From NCBI GenBank assembly GCA_002402905.1, contig DHGT01000083.1, positions 1 through 24,079 on the forward strand: a DNA stretch of 24,079 nucleotides, in the 5' to 3' direction. This DNA is from Desulfatitalea sp. UBA4791 (GTDB taxonomy: Bacteria; Desulfobacterota; Desulfobacteria; Desulfobacterales; Desulfosarcinaceae). Below the pieces are notes generated by a model. It saw only the letters and a program-made list of their open reading frames with translations. It searched no databases and was not told the DNA's origin. Shown piece by piece: positions 7,087 to 16,196 of the stretch (the first letter of the stretch is position 1; each line of letters opens with the position of its first letter). The translations under genes and the position numbers were made by a program.

Positions 7087-9444
7087 CTAAGGCCCCATGT
7101 ACACCCGCGCCAGGTCATTGTCGATGACATAGATGCAAACCGCCTTGGCACCCTGAGGAGCATAGCCGTGTTTGGCCGTGAGGTTCTTCATCAGGTAGGT
7201 CACATCCCCGCGAATCCTGCGGTCGTAGGTCTTGAAATCCTCTTCACCGAAATCCTTGATGGCCCTGCGGAAATTTTCGTTTTCAAGGAAGGGATCAAGC
7301 ACTTTTTCCTTGATGTTGTATATGTAACGTTCATTGAGTTTAGCGAACAGGGTGGTTTGACGCAGGTCCTTCACGTGGCTGGGCACTTCCAGGGGAAGGG
7401 TCTGGGTGGCATACTCCTTCTGGACGTCTTTGCGCAAGGCGTGGCGCTCGGCCCGCGAGGCGCCGGACCCGAGGATGCGCCCCTCGAAATGCCCTAGGTA
7501 CTCCTCGGTGATTTCAATCTTTTCCCCGGTGTAGGGACAGCGCTCGATGGATCCGGGTTCGAAATTGACGGCGAAGATGTAGTTCTGGATCTCGACGGCG
7601 ATTTGATCCTCGTTGTAGTAATAAAGGGCCTCTTTCACCTCCTGCAACACTGCGTAATCGTACATGTGCAGCAGGGAGTCGAGGAATCCGTCGGGTATGG
7701 AGGCGCGCAGATCCTTGCGGGACCTGAAGAATTTGCACAGGGTCGACATGTCGATGAGTTCGCCGTCTTTGGCGTAGGTGGTGTAAAACTCGCCGAAAAT
7801 TTTGATCGAATCGCGCCCGGAGATCCCGTGCTTGCCTTCGTTTTCGGCCTCGGCGATGATGCGCCGGCGCCTTTTGGCCGTCAGGCGCTTGCGGTCCTCT
7901 TCGCTCAGCCAGGTGGGAATATAACCGGTGTAGATCTCCATTTTGAGCAGTTGCAGGTTTTTATCGCAATACCGGCTGTATTTTTCCGGATCGCCGATCC
8001 ATTCCAGAAGGGCCTCGGACCGCAGGCTCAGCCGCGAGGAGATGATGATACGCGAGAAGTTGTGCAGCACGCGCGGCAGGAAGGCGTGGTCGATGTGGCG
8101 GCCGAAGATGTTGCGGTAGATGTCCACCTCGGTGTTGTGGTCCAGCACGTAGGAGATGTTGATATAGGCGATGCGGTCGGAAAAGGACTGAATGTTCTGA
8201 ATGTTTTTTTTGTCTTCGGGGTTCATGAGGGCCATGAACAGCGAGTTGACGTTTTCCTCGATGTCCTGCACCTTGTGAACGCCCTCGGAGATGATGTTGT
8301 GCAGTTCGATAAGGCGTTCGATGTTGTGCGACTTGATGTCCATCAGGGCATAGAGGCCGCTGTTGGACTTGGCATAGCGCGAATAGAGGTACTGGACCTG
8401 GTTGCTGTCTCCAAAAAGTCGGTTGATGCGGTTCTGAAGCATTTCGTTGGTCAGGACGGATTGCTTCTGGGGGCTGTCGCCGGGATTGAAGACATTGATG
8501 CCATTGCCCAGGCGCCGGTTGAAATGATAAGGCCTGGCCCACAGCATATCGAAGACCCGCAAGGGGTCCTTGAGTCGGCGTTGCAGGATGTCGAACAGGG
8601 AGCTGCAGATCGTACATGGCTGATCGCTGAAGACCCATTCGTAGTCCTTGTGCGTGAACAAGGCATATTTGAAGGCATCGTTCTTGAACAAATCGTCGAA
8701 AAAGGCGCGACGTTGCGCCTTGGGCACCAGCAGTAGCGGGTTGTCGTGGCTGGGGCAGGGGATGTCGATATACTGGTCGCTGTGCCGCCGCAGCATTCGG
8801 GATTTTAGCCGATCGTACTGGTTCTGCTGGGACTCTTTTTGCAGCTGGAACAGCCTTTCCAGGATGGAAAAAGTCTCGTCGCTCACCGCCGGACCGCCCA
8901 GGGCCGAGGTGTCGATGCGCCAGATGGTCTCAAAGCGGGCGCCCTCCTCGGTATTGGCATACGCCTCGAACTTGGTCAGCAGGTTGTTCAGAAACGTGCT
9001 TTTGCCGCAGCCGTGGGGCCCATCGAAGATGTAGATCTTGTTTTGCTGGGCGCCCTGGCGCATGCTTTCCACCTGTTTGACAAACCGGTTGGCAAAGAGC
9101 CGGTCGGGCAGAAACGGATGGTCCGAATCTTCCACGAAGAGCCGTGTGCAATCGTAATCCACATATTTGATCGATTCGGGGTCGTCGGGATATTCATCGA
9201 CGCCGGTGCCCACATAGGTTTTGACCATGTCGTGAAAATACTGAAACACATTTCGAATCATGGTGTCGGGCTGCTGAACCACCCGTTCCAGGAAGGCTCT
9301 GAAGGTGATGGGAAAATCCTGGTCCAGCGTTGCCTGAGCGCGTTGGATCTGCTGCATGGCCTTGTCGATGTTCGACGCGGGTTCGCTGATGGCTGTTTTT
9401 TGCACCATGGTGGACTGCCTTGTTGGTTCTTCTTCCGTTGTCAT
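7087..9444 (-). CDS. PrkA-like AAA+ serine protein kinase paralogue (second copy)
   Basis: A 785-residue cytoplasmic protein. The P-loop GPHGCGKST is at residues 142-150. A sensor-like stretch (DIEENVNSLFMALMNPED) follows in the AAA+ part, and the C-terminal end (VLDPFLENENFRRAIKDFG) resembles PrkA/YeaG kinase regions. It is larger than E. coli YeaG (644 aa) and distant from the other PrkA in this operon. It has two cysteine-bearing spots (CTIC and RCPYTGEKIE) that might bind metal. The ATG at 9444 overlaps the spoVR stop in an ATGA, suggesting coupling. The alternative ATG 9408 has AAGG upstream and would give 773 aa. PrkA proteins act with YeaH and SpoVR in stationary-phase and nutrient stress. 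Its substrate, and whether it is a true kinase, cannot be seen. Confidence 0.8.
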   Translation of the reverse strand: MTTEEEPTRQSTMVQKTAISEPASNIDKAMQQIQRAQATLDQDFPITFRAFLERVVQQPDTMIRNVFQYFHDMVKTYVGTGVDEYPDDPESIKYVDYDCTRLFVEDSDHPFLPDRLFANRFVKQVESMRQGAQQNKIYIFDGPHGCGKSTFLNNLLTKFEAYANTEEGARFETIWRIDTSALGGPAVSDETFSILERLFQLQKESQQNQYDRLKSRMLRRHSDQYIDIPCPSHDNPLLLVPKAQRRAFFDDLFKNDAFKYALFTHKDYEWVFSDQPCTICSSLFDILQRRLKDPLRVFDMLWARPYHFNRRLGNGINVFNPGDSPQKQSVLTNEMLQNRINRLFGDSNQVQYLYSRYAKSNSGLYALMDIKSHNIERLIELHNIISEGVHKVQDIEENVNSLFMALMNPEDKKNIQNIQSFSDRIAYINISYVLDHNTEVDIYRNIFGRHIDHAFLPRVLHNFSRIIISSRLSLRSEALLEWIGDPEKYSRYCDKNLQLLKMEIYTGYIPTWLSEEDRKRLTAKRRRRIIAEAENEGKHGISGRDSIKIFGEFYTTYAKDGELIDMSTLCKFFRSRKDLRASIPDGFLDSLLHMYDYAVLQEVKEALYYYNEDQIAVEIQNYIFAVNFEPGSIERCPYTGEKIEITEEYLGHFEGRILGSGASRAERHALRKDVQKEYATQTLPLEVPSHVKDLRQTTLFAKLNERYIYNIKEKVLDPFLENENFRRAIKDFGEEDFKTYDRRIRGDVTYLMKNLTAKHGYAPQGAKAVCIYVIDNDLARVYMGP

Positions 9445-11090
9445 TCCATGAGTTGCCGTTTGATCTGGCGATTTTCCATGCTGTAAACCACGCGCTGCCA
9501 GCGGAGCTCCGGTTTTTCGGGTGTGTCGACCCCGGAGGTGCCAGAGCGGGGTCGATCCGACCGGGGGCCGGTGGGGGCCAACTCGTGGGTCTCGAGCATC
9601 ACCGACCCTCCCCACAGGTATTCGATGCCCAGCAGGGTGTTGGGGATGAAATCCTTGAGCAGGGGTTTCTCCTCGAATGTGTGAACCAGATAGAGGGCGT
9701 TATTCTGCTTACCCTTGTCGTGATCGATGACGATTGTCGGCGGATGATACAGCGATTGGCGCAGCATGTCGCGGTAGGCCTCCGCGTCGCGACTTTTGAC
9801 GTAGTATTCCCAAACCATTTTGCTTTCGTTGAGTCGTCGCCCTGCGACGAAGAGCCGGTGGCGGTTCACGAAATCCTGGGTGACGAACTGATGGATGAAG
9901 TTGAAGTCGCTCAGGTTCTCACGCACGTAGAAGACATAGTCCCGTCCGTTGCCCGCATGGGTGTCGAAGGTATCACGGGCATGCGCGTCGTTGAGCCGTT
10001 GGAAATCCCAGTGCAATTTGCCTTTGTCGGCTGCTTCTTCGATGTCGTAAAACAGGCGCATGCCCAGCGCGTAGGGATTGAGACCCACACGGGGCATGGC
10101 CGTGACCCCGGCGTTGACCCTTGCAAATTCGACCTCATGGCCCCTGATGCGATCGTCCTGCAGGAAGAGTGTTTCGTGCCAGTAGCTGGCCCACCCCTCG
10201 TTCATGATCTTGGTGCGGATCTGGGGCTGGAAGAACAGGGAGGTCTTGCGCACGATTTCGATGATCGTCTTCATCCACTTGTTCTCTTCCTTGTTGACGA
10301 ATTGGGAATGCGCCAGGATGTGTTGAAGCAGATCGTTGGGCCGTGTGGTCCGTGTACTTTTGTGTTTGGCCAGCAGGGCCTTGAATTCGGGATAGCGCCG
10401 ATCCACTTCGGCAAAGAAGATGTCCTCGCAAAGCTCGCCGATCTCTGCCCGGCACTGGTTGTAGCGTTCGATCTCCTTGATGTATTCGTTGGTTTTGACC
10501 TTCTTGATGTCTTGAAGGAAAATATCGAAGTAATAATCCAGCCGCAGCGTATGTCGGGTCGTGGCAACGGGAAAAAGATTTTCCAGCTCCTGGTAGTAGC
10601 CGACCAGGTTGTCGATGCTGCGGCTGAATTCGATGACATAGTCGACCCATCGGCCGTGCTCGGAGCGCAATTTGGCGATGACCCGTTTGTCCGACAAGGC
10701 CTCGCCGGTAAAGTCGTAATCCCAGGTGTGGCGAAAGAATATGTTGTTCTGGAAAAAATCGATATGCGCCAGCACATGGTAAAAGATCATCACATTGAGC
10801 CAGTCGGGGTTGTTGTCGTTGTAATAGGAGATCGCCGGCCGCGTGTTGATCACGGTCTCATAGGGGTTGCTGGGATAGAGTTCGTATTTGCCCTTGCCCT
10901 TGAGCACCTCCACGTCGTGAACCCAGTAGTCGTAGAGGGTGGGAATCATCAATTTGGGCGACAGCTCGAGCAGGTCCCGGTTGGTCACCACGTATTCGAG
11001 GGACTCGTCTTCAAAGCGCAAGCCGGCCGCCCGGGCGCGCACCTTGCATCCCTCCATGATGTCCTTGGTGTGTTGGTCGATCAATTCCAC
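9441..11090 (-). CDS. spoVR: SpoVR family protein (YcgB-like)
   Basis: A 549-residue soluble protein. The family hallmarks are clear: PKLMIPTLYDYWVHDVEVLKG and EGWASYWHETLFL in the body, with LNPYALGMRLF further along. SpoVR was named from a Bacillus spore cortex phenotype, but its E. coli homologue YcgB is a stress-phase protein and its biochemistry is unknown. The start is GTG (11088-11090) with AGGAG 7 nt upstream; the nearby ATG is out of frame. It begins 20 bp after yeaH, and its stop overlaps the prkA2 start. The PrkA-YeaH-SpoVR linkage is conserved across many non-sporulating proteobacteria, so a spore role is not implied. Confidence 0.93.
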   Translation of the reverse strand: MELIDQHTKDIMEGCKVRARAAGLRFEDESLEYVVTNRDLLELSPKLMIPTLYDYWVHDVEVLKGKGKYELYPSNPYETVINTRPAISYYNDNNPDWLNVMIFYHVLAHIDFFQNNIFFRHTWDYDFTGEALSDKRVIAKLRSEHGRWVDYVIEFSRSIDNLVGYYQELENLFPVATTRHTLRLDYYFDIFLQDIKKVKTNEYIKEIERYNQCRAEIGELCEDIFFAEVDRRYPEFKALLAKHKSTRTTRPNDLLQHILAHSQFVNKEENKWMKTIIEIVRKTSLFFQPQIRTKIMNEGWASYWHETLFLQDDRIRGHEVEFARVNAGVTAMPRVGLNPYALGMRLFYDIEEAADKGKLHWDFQRLNDAHARDTFDTHAGNGRDYVFYVRENLSDFNFIHQFVTQDFVNRHRLFVAGRRLNESKMVWEYYVKSRDAEAYRDMLRQSLYHPPTIVIDHDKGKQNNALYLVHTFEEKPLLKDFIPNTLLGIEYLWGGSVMLETHELAPTGPRSDRPRSGTSGVDTPEKPELRWQRVVYSMENRQIKRQLME

Positions 11091-11110
11091 ATTATTTCTC
11101 CTGGTGCATG

Positions 11111-12490
11111 CTATTTCTCCTGGGAAATCAGGTGGCGAATGCCCTCGATCAGGCGCGACTCGTCGGCGTCGTCATCCAGGATGTCCATGCGAATCAATTC
11201 CGGAGATGCGTTCAGCAGGCCGGATCGTTTCACATATCGTTCCACTTCGGTGGCGCTGCTGGAGCTGTGCCGTGCGACGGTAATGCCGACCCGGTTGGCA
11301 TAACCGAGCATGATGTTGAGTTGCGGGATCGACTCCCGTCCTTCGGTATCCCAATCATCGCCGTCTGTGCCGTGAAAGACGTAGATGTTGTAATCCTTGG
11401 CCAGGTTTTCCTCTTTCACGATGCTGTTGACCAGTTTGTAAGCAGACGATACCTGGGTGCCGCCGGCCACCTTGGAGTTGTAATAGGTGTAGAAATCGGG
11501 CACCTCCTTGGCCTTGGTATCGTGCAGAATGAACCGGGTTTCGACCTGGTGGGTGTATTGGTAGAGCAGCCAGCTGTAAATCAGCACGTGCTGGGCCACC
11601 ACCAGTTCGGTGGTCTTGCCCACCATCGAGCCCGAATAGTCGCGGACGAAAAAAACCATGGCCTGGGATTCCAGGTCCTTTTCGCGGCTCAGGATGCGGT
11701 AGATCATGTCCTTGGGGGAGATCAGGAAGCCGACCGGGTCGATGTCGTAGACATCGGGAATGTTGCCCAGATGGATGTTGGTCTCGACGATCTTGCGCAG
11801 GGTGGCCTTTTTGTCCAGCACCTGTCCGAAACCCCGGTGGCGGTCGGTCAGGTCGTAGGTGTAGCGGGTCAGCGACCGTTTCTTGCCTTTGTCCTTCAGA
11901 TTGGGCAGTTCGAACTGCTCGGTGAGGATGCGCCCCATGTCATAGGCGGTGGACTCCAGCTCGTGCTCTTCGCCTTCGCCCTGGCCCGGGCCGGCGCCGC
12001 CCCCCTGTTGGGTCGGACGCACCGGCTCTTCGCCGATTACATCACCCTCCTGGCCTTCCCCTGAACCGGCGCCGGCCTCTTCTTCCTCCTCCTCCTGGCG
12101 AAACGAGGGATCATGGATCAGTTTTTCCTCGGCCGTGGTGGGAACCACGATGACCTTTTCGCGGCCGCCGCGCCCCGGTTTGATCATGCGGCCCACCTTG
12201 AGTTTGCGGGGAAAGCCGTCCTTCGCCCGTTGCCGGTCTTTTGCCAGCAATTCGTCGATGGTGCGGATGTGGGCGTAATAGTTGCCCATGCCCACGGTCA
12301 GGTCCTGGAGCATGGCCATGTCGTTGAAGGCGTAAATGCTCGGTTGGACGGGCGGGGCCTTGGGCGTCCCCTGGCCCTCTTCCATGTGCGCTTCGCTCAG
12401 GCGGATCTCGACGAGGATCTTCTCTTCCTGTTCCGGAGAGAGCCCCTTTTCCTTGAGCGATTGATAGATTTCCCAAAGGCTTTTTTTCAT
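11111..12490 (-). CDS. yeaH: YeaH/YhbH family protein (DUF444, VWA-like)
   Basis: A 459-residue soluble protein of the UPF0229/DUF444 family. The N-terminal half ends in a low-complexity acidic and glycine-rich linker (~130-180) with a run of glutamates. The C-terminal half is a von Willebrand A-like fold with a metal-ion-dependent adhesion site: D284-Y-S286-G-S288, T345 in GGTQVSS, and D376 in GTDGDDW. In E. coli yeaH is co-transcribed with yeaG, and the two work together in nitrogen-starvation and stationary-phase adaptation. Here its ATG immediately follows the TAG of prkA1 with no gap. The VWA-AAA+ pairing resembles MoxR/VWA chaperone systems; that mechanistic link is inference. Confidence 0.92.
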   Translation of the reverse strand: MKKSLWEIYQSLKEKGLSPEQEEKILVEIRLSEAHMEEGQGTPKAPPVQPSIYAFNDMAMLQDLTVGMGNYYAHIRTIDELLAKDRQRAKDGFPRKLKVGRMIKPGRGGREKVIVVPTTAEEKLIHDPSFRQEEEEEEAGAGSGEGQEGDVIGEEPVRPTQQGGGAGPGQGEGEEHELESTAYDMGRILTEQFELPNLKDKGKKRSLTRYTYDLTDRHRGFGQVLDKKATLRKIVETNIHLGNIPDVYDIDPVGFLISPKDMIYRILSREKDLESQAMVFFVRDYSGSMVGKTTELVVAQHVLIYSWLLYQYTHQVETRFILHDTKAKEVPDFYTYYNSKVAGGTQVSSAYKLVNSIVKEENLAKDYNIYVFHGTDGDDWDTEGRESIPQLNIMLGYANRVGITVARHSSSSATEVERYVKRSGLLNASPELIRMDILDDDADESRLIEGIRHLISQEK

Positions 12491-14587
12491 CTAGTTCTCA
12501 TCTTCCTGGGTGCAGAAATACTCGATCGTCTTCTGTGCGCATGTCCGGCAATACCCCAATTTGTCGAGCATGGTGCTGATCATGCGGTCGTAGAGCTTCT
12601 GGTTCTCCTCGTTGGTGCGGTTGGCCAGGGCGCCGATCAGGCTGCCCGCGCCGGCGATGTCCGACTTGAGCCGTACATCGGTGACCGCCTTGACCAGCTC
12701 CAGGTTGTCCATGAAATCATAGTTGGGGTCCACCGAGATTTTCTGACCGTAGATCTTGCGGATCGAGGTGCGGAACGTATCGCGCTGCTCTTCGGTTTTC
12801 AGACCCAGGCGTTCCTCCACGCTCTTGACGAAGCGGTCGTCGATTTTAAGGGCCCGCAACTCGCCGGTCTGGGGGTCCTTGTATTTCCACATCTTGTCCG
12901 GACCCAGGTTCTCCGCGTCGGTGCCGATGATCATGTTGACGTAGTTCATCACATCCTTGCGGATGGCCAGCGGTTCGTCCATGTAGGCGTTGAACATCTC
13001 GGTCATGATGCGCTCGCGATAGAGCCCCTTGGCCAGCTTGAGGTCTTCCAGGTACTTGGCCCGGTCATTGGCTTCGGACACATAATCCAGGATGATGCGC
13101 TCCAGGGCGCGGAAGACATCGTAGGCGAACATGCACCGGCCTTCGTTGGTTTCCGAACTTTCGGTGAGCAGCTGGATGGCGCGTCCCAGATTGCGCTGAC
13201 CCATTCCTTTTTGGCCGAAGCGTTTGGTGATGTCGGGTTCCTGGTTGAGGGTGTCGATCACCTCGGCCAGGGTCTTGATGCTCTTTTCTCCGGCCACCTC
13301 GCCGGCGGCAAGCTTCATGGTTTCGATGGGCGTGAGCTTTTCGGATCGGGGCAGGCGGGTCAGCACCGTGGCCACCGAAGCGGCGTAGTTGAGGTTGGGA
13401 TCCTGGTGCAACGCCTCGCGGGTCAGCGTGGTGCGGGCTTCGGTGCCGATGGCATAGCTGGTCAGCTCCGACTGCATCTTATAGTTGGTGTTGTGCGAGA
13501 CATAGCAGATGCGGCAGCGGTCCACGATGGGCGCTTCCTCCTTTTCCGACAGGAAGCGGTTGAATTCCGAATTGTTGCTGGTGGCGATGATCAGGGTGTC
13601 GATGGGCCATTTGTAACCGTCGATTTCGATGTTGCGGTTCTGGATGACCCCCAGGTAGACCTGGACCAGGTCTTTCTTGTTCTTGTAGATTTCGTCGGCA
13701 AAGTGGATGCCGCCGCCGGCCACGCGCGCCAGGGCGCCGCGGCGCAGGTCGAACCGATAGGGGTTGTTGGTGTCGGTGATGTGCAGCAGGCGCTGAATCG
13801 ACTCTTCGCCCAGCAGGTCGACGGCCGACGACGTGATTTTGTCCTTGGCCGGATATTTGCCGGTCACCGTACCGAGGCTTTCGGTGAGCGGCACGGGGAT
13901 GATCTCCACGAAGGCGAGCATTCTATCCATGTCGCCGTCGCAATAGCTCCGGATGTCGTTCCAGATATAGCCGCTGCAGGCGCCCAGGGGGCGATAATCG
14001 TCGTAGAGTTTGTCGATGGCCCGGTCGTCGAATCCGATGTCGCGGGCGAGAAACGTCCTGTTCTCATCCGGGTCGTCGAAGAGGTTCATGGCCAGGATCA
14101 TGGGGTCTTCGTAGGTCTGGGATTCGATGGTGGAAATACGACCATAGCTGCCGAGCGCATCGATCCCCTTGAAACGGAAGGTGTATTTCCGGTTCTTTGG
14201 CTGGGACAGAAAGGCGCGATACTGGGTGCAGAGAAACTCAACGAAAAAGGTTTTCCCGTTGCCCGGCTCACCCACCAAAACGAAAGCCATCTCCTTGGAG
14301 GATCCGCCCTCGGCCGCATCTTTTACGTACGAGACGAAGCTGTTGATCTCATCGTACATGCCGATGACATGCTTTTTGCCCTGCCTGAAGATGCTGAAAT
14401 CATAGGTGGTCCTTGCGTTCACGACCACCTTTTCGATGTGGCTTTCCAGGATCATGCGGGCCACGCTCTGAAAGGCATTTTCGAACGAACGGGCACCTTC
14501 CCTGACCTGCAGGCAGTAATGGCGCAATTGGGTTTGGGTATGATTCTGAGCTTGGGTGTTGATCTTAACCTGGGCTTTTTTGGCCAT
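12491..14587 (-). CDS. prkA: PrkA-family serine protein kinase (YeaG-like)
   Basis: A 698-residue cytoplasmic protein and the first gene of the four-gene stress operon. The Walker A motif GEPGNGKT is at residues 106-113, with a Walker B-like GGIHFADE near residue 300. It is followed by a sensor-1 segment (LIIATSNNSEF) and an R.RICYVSHNTNYKM region, in the order expected for the PrkA AAA+ domain. The C-terminal ~250 residues match the PrkA kinase-like region and end with a CRTC pair. The start is ATG 14587 with GGGGGA close upstream; another in-frame ATG lies at 14599. It is slightly longer than E. coli YeaG (644 aa). Its stop abuts the yeaH ATG. Upstream lies a gene-free ~330-bp stretch, consistent with regulated expression. 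Confidence 0.92.
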   Translation of the reverse strand: MAKKAQVKINTQAQNHTQTQLRHYCLQVREGARSFENAFQSVARMILESHIEKVVVNARTTYDFSIFRQGKKHVIGMYDEINSFVSYVKDAAEGGSSKEMAFVLVGEPGNGKTFFVEFLCTQYRAFLSQPKNRKYTFRFKGIDALGSYGRISTIESQTYEDPMILAMNLFDDPDENRTFLARDIGFDDRAIDKLYDDYRPLGACSGYIWNDIRSYCDGDMDRMLAFVEIIPVPLTESLGTVTGKYPAKDKITSSAVDLLGEESIQRLLHITDTNNPYRFDLRRGALARVAGGGIHFADEIYKNKKDLVQVYLGVIQNRNIEIDGYKWPIDTLIIATSNNSEFNRFLSEKEEAPIVDRCRICYVSHNTNYKMQSELTSYAIGTEARTTLTREALHQDPNLNYAASVATVLTRLPRSEKLTPIETMKLAAGEVAGEKSIKTLAEVIDTLNQEPDITKRFGQKGMGQRNLGRAIQLLTESSETNEGRCMFAYDVFRALERIILDYVSEANDRAKYLEDLKLAKGLYRERIMTEMFNAYMDEPLAIRKDVMNYVNMIIGTDAENLGPDKMWKYKDPQTGELRALKIDDRFVKSVEERLGLKTEEQRDTFRTSIRKIYGQKISVDPNYDFMDNLELVKAVTDVRLKSDIAGAGSLIGALANRTNEENQKLYDRMISTMLDKLGYCRTCAQKTIEYFCTQEDEN

Positions 14588-14919
14588 GATATCCCCCATC
14601 GTTGATAAAGAGCGTTGACGACTCGTGTTTGCAGGTGCATTCAGGGGTAGATTTGCCTTGAGTGCGCCTTCGTAGGGATCCTGCAATACAAATGATGACG
14701 TGTTCAGGAGGAGAAGCGCGTGCCTTGGAAACCGGAGCGATGGGGGGTCTGGATCAGGTCAAGTTCTGCATGAGTGCTCACTACACATCAATTATAGTGC
14801 TGGAAGATGGGGACGCAACTTAATTTTGACGACACCGTAAGAGGCTCAATATCAAGGCGCCGTCCACCAACGACTCGTACGAATCGATACATTTGATTGT
14901 TCTGGTTATTGTCCGCGGA
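14588..14919. other. Gene-free stretch upstream of the prkA operon
   Basis: 332 bases between the prkA1 start and the rnd stop. No coding frame is supported on either strand. It contains a candidate minus-strand promoter (14791-14818), which would leave a ~195-nt untranslated leader before prkA1. A sigma-54 -24/-12 pair was looked for and not convincingly found. Confidence 0.55.
14791..14818 (-). promoter_or_regulatory. Candidate promoter of the prkA-yeaH-spoVR-prkA2 operon
   Basis: On the minus strand TTGCGT (14818-14813) precedes a perfect TATAAT (14796-14791) by 16 bp. The -10 is consensus and the -35 is weak, which would suit activated or stress-dependent expression. Confidence 0.35.
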
Positions 14920-16083
14920 TCAAGGCAGGCGCGAGATGATGTCGATCACCTGGCGGCCGAAGGCCTCTACCTGCCAGTCCTGCATGCTCTCGATTTCGCG
15001 CAGGCTTTCGATATCCTTTGGCCGGCGGACGGCGATGTCGCTCATCAGGGCCTTGTTGAGCAGGAGCGGGGGGTCGAGGTTCAGTTCGGCGGCGAGTGCG
15101 TCGCGCCAATCGCGAATGGCGTTGATGCGGCGGGGGATGCGCGGCGAGAGCCGAGGGGACCGCTGGTGCGGATAGGCCGGCAGTTGCGATGCGGATAGGT
15201 TTCCGGCCTTTTCCACGGCGGCCAGGATCGCGTGGCCATACATGTCCACCTGCTTTTTGCTCAGGGCATTGCTCGCCTGCAAGCTGGTCAGGTCGGCGGG
15301 CAGGGTCGCGGCGATCTTAAGCAGGGCGGCATTGTTGATTATTTTGAAGTGTGGGCGGTCCTTGTGGCGGGCCAATCGGTCCCTGAACTGCAACAGCTCT
15401 TCCAGGACCGCCAGTTGCCGCGGGGTCAGACGCCCGGCGCCCCGGATTTTCAGGAACATCGGCTGCCCATTGTCCTGGGGCCGGACCCGGCTGAGCTGGC
15501 GGCAGTTTCCCTCCACCCAGGCCAGGCGGCCCTTGTCCGCCAGTTCCTGCTGCATCGCCTTTGCCATGGGAATCAGATAGGCCACGTCCGAAGCGGCATA
15601 GGCCACCATTTCGGGCGGCAGGGGTCGGCAAGACCAATCCTTTTTTTGAAATCGCTTGTCCAGACTCACCCCGAAGCGATGGGCCACGACGGCCTCGAGA
15701 CTGGTTTCCGAGTATCCCAGGTACATGCTGGCCAGTTGGGTATCGAACAAGTTGTTGATGGTGATGTCAAAGTCCCGGTACAGGGAGCGCACGTCATAGT
15801 CGGCGCCGTGGAATACCTTGCAGATGCGTTCGTCGTCGAACAGCGGTCGCAATGCCGAGAGATCCTCGACCTTGAGCGGATCGACCACCACTGTCCGGCT
15901 GTTGGCCGCCATTTGGATCAGGCAGACCTTTTCCCGATAGTGGTACATGGAGTCGGCCTCAAGATCGACGGCCAGGATGTCGGCCTTGCGTGCCGAACGG
16001 ACGAAGTCGGCCACTCCGTCGACGGTTTCGATCAGATCGAACGTCGATGGTATCGGCCCTGAATTATTTTTCTCTTGACCCAC
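14920..16083 (-). CDS. rnd: Ribonuclease D (3'-5' exoribonuclease, HRDC domain)
   Basis: A 387-residue cytoplasmic RNase that trims 3' ends of tRNA and other small RNA precursors. The DEDD exonuclease domain shows exo I VDLEAD (D40, E42), exo II HGADYD (D97), and exo III Y162-x3-D166 in YAASDVAYL, which makes it the DEDDy type. An HRDC domain follows from ~210 (TPRQLAVLEELLQFRDRLA...), and the typical ALLKIA segment is present. Length fits E. coli RNase D (375 aa). The start is GTG 16083 with GGAG ~10 nt upstream; the nearer ATG (16091) is out of frame. It is transcribed divergently from thrS. Confidence 0.93.
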   Translation of the reverse strand: MGQEKNNSGPIPSTFDLIETVDGVADFVRSARKADILAVDLEADSMYHYREKVCLIQMAANSRTVVVDPLKVEDLSALRPLFDDERICKVFHGADYDVRSLYRDFDITINNLFDTQLASMYLGYSETSLEAVVAHRFGVSLDKRFQKKDWSCRPLPPEMVAYAASDVAYLIPMAKAMQQELADKGRLAWVEGNCRQLSRVRPQDNGQPMFLKIRGAGRLTPRQLAVLEELLQFRDRLARHKDRPHFKIINNAALLKIAATLPADLTSLQASNALSKKQVDMYGHAILAAVEKAGNLSASQLPAYPHQRSPRLSPRIPRRINAIRDWRDALAAELNLDPPLLLNKALMSDIAVRRPKDIESLREIESMQDWQVEAFGRQVIDIISRLP

Positions 16084-16113
16084 AGGGGCATTTCTCCTAC
16101 TTGATTCATTTTA

Positions 16114-16142
16114 TTGAATTCGCCCTTCGCTTCGGTTATAAA
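16114..16142 (+). promoter_or_regulatory. Candidate sigma-70 promoter of thrS
   Basis: TTGAAT (16114-16119), a 17-bp spacer, then TATAAA (16137-16142). The leader would be ~48 nt. No T-box or obvious attenuator was seen. Confidence 0.55.
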
Positions 16143-16196
16143 CTTCTGTTTTATCAAGCGTTGTGCGAATTCAGAAACCCAAGAAAGCTTTTAAAA

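Noticed and set aside
12113..14605. Very long open frame on the plus strand opposite prkA1 and yeaH (also 9420-11303, opposite spoVR)
   Set aside because: It is antisense to well-supported genes. The translation is low-complexity and rich in H, D, G and V, as expected from a GC-rich codon mirror.
14588..14919. Sigma-54 promoter for the prkA operon
   Set aside because: No GG/GC pair with correct -24/-12 spacing was found on the minus strand; a TATAAT-based promoter fits better.
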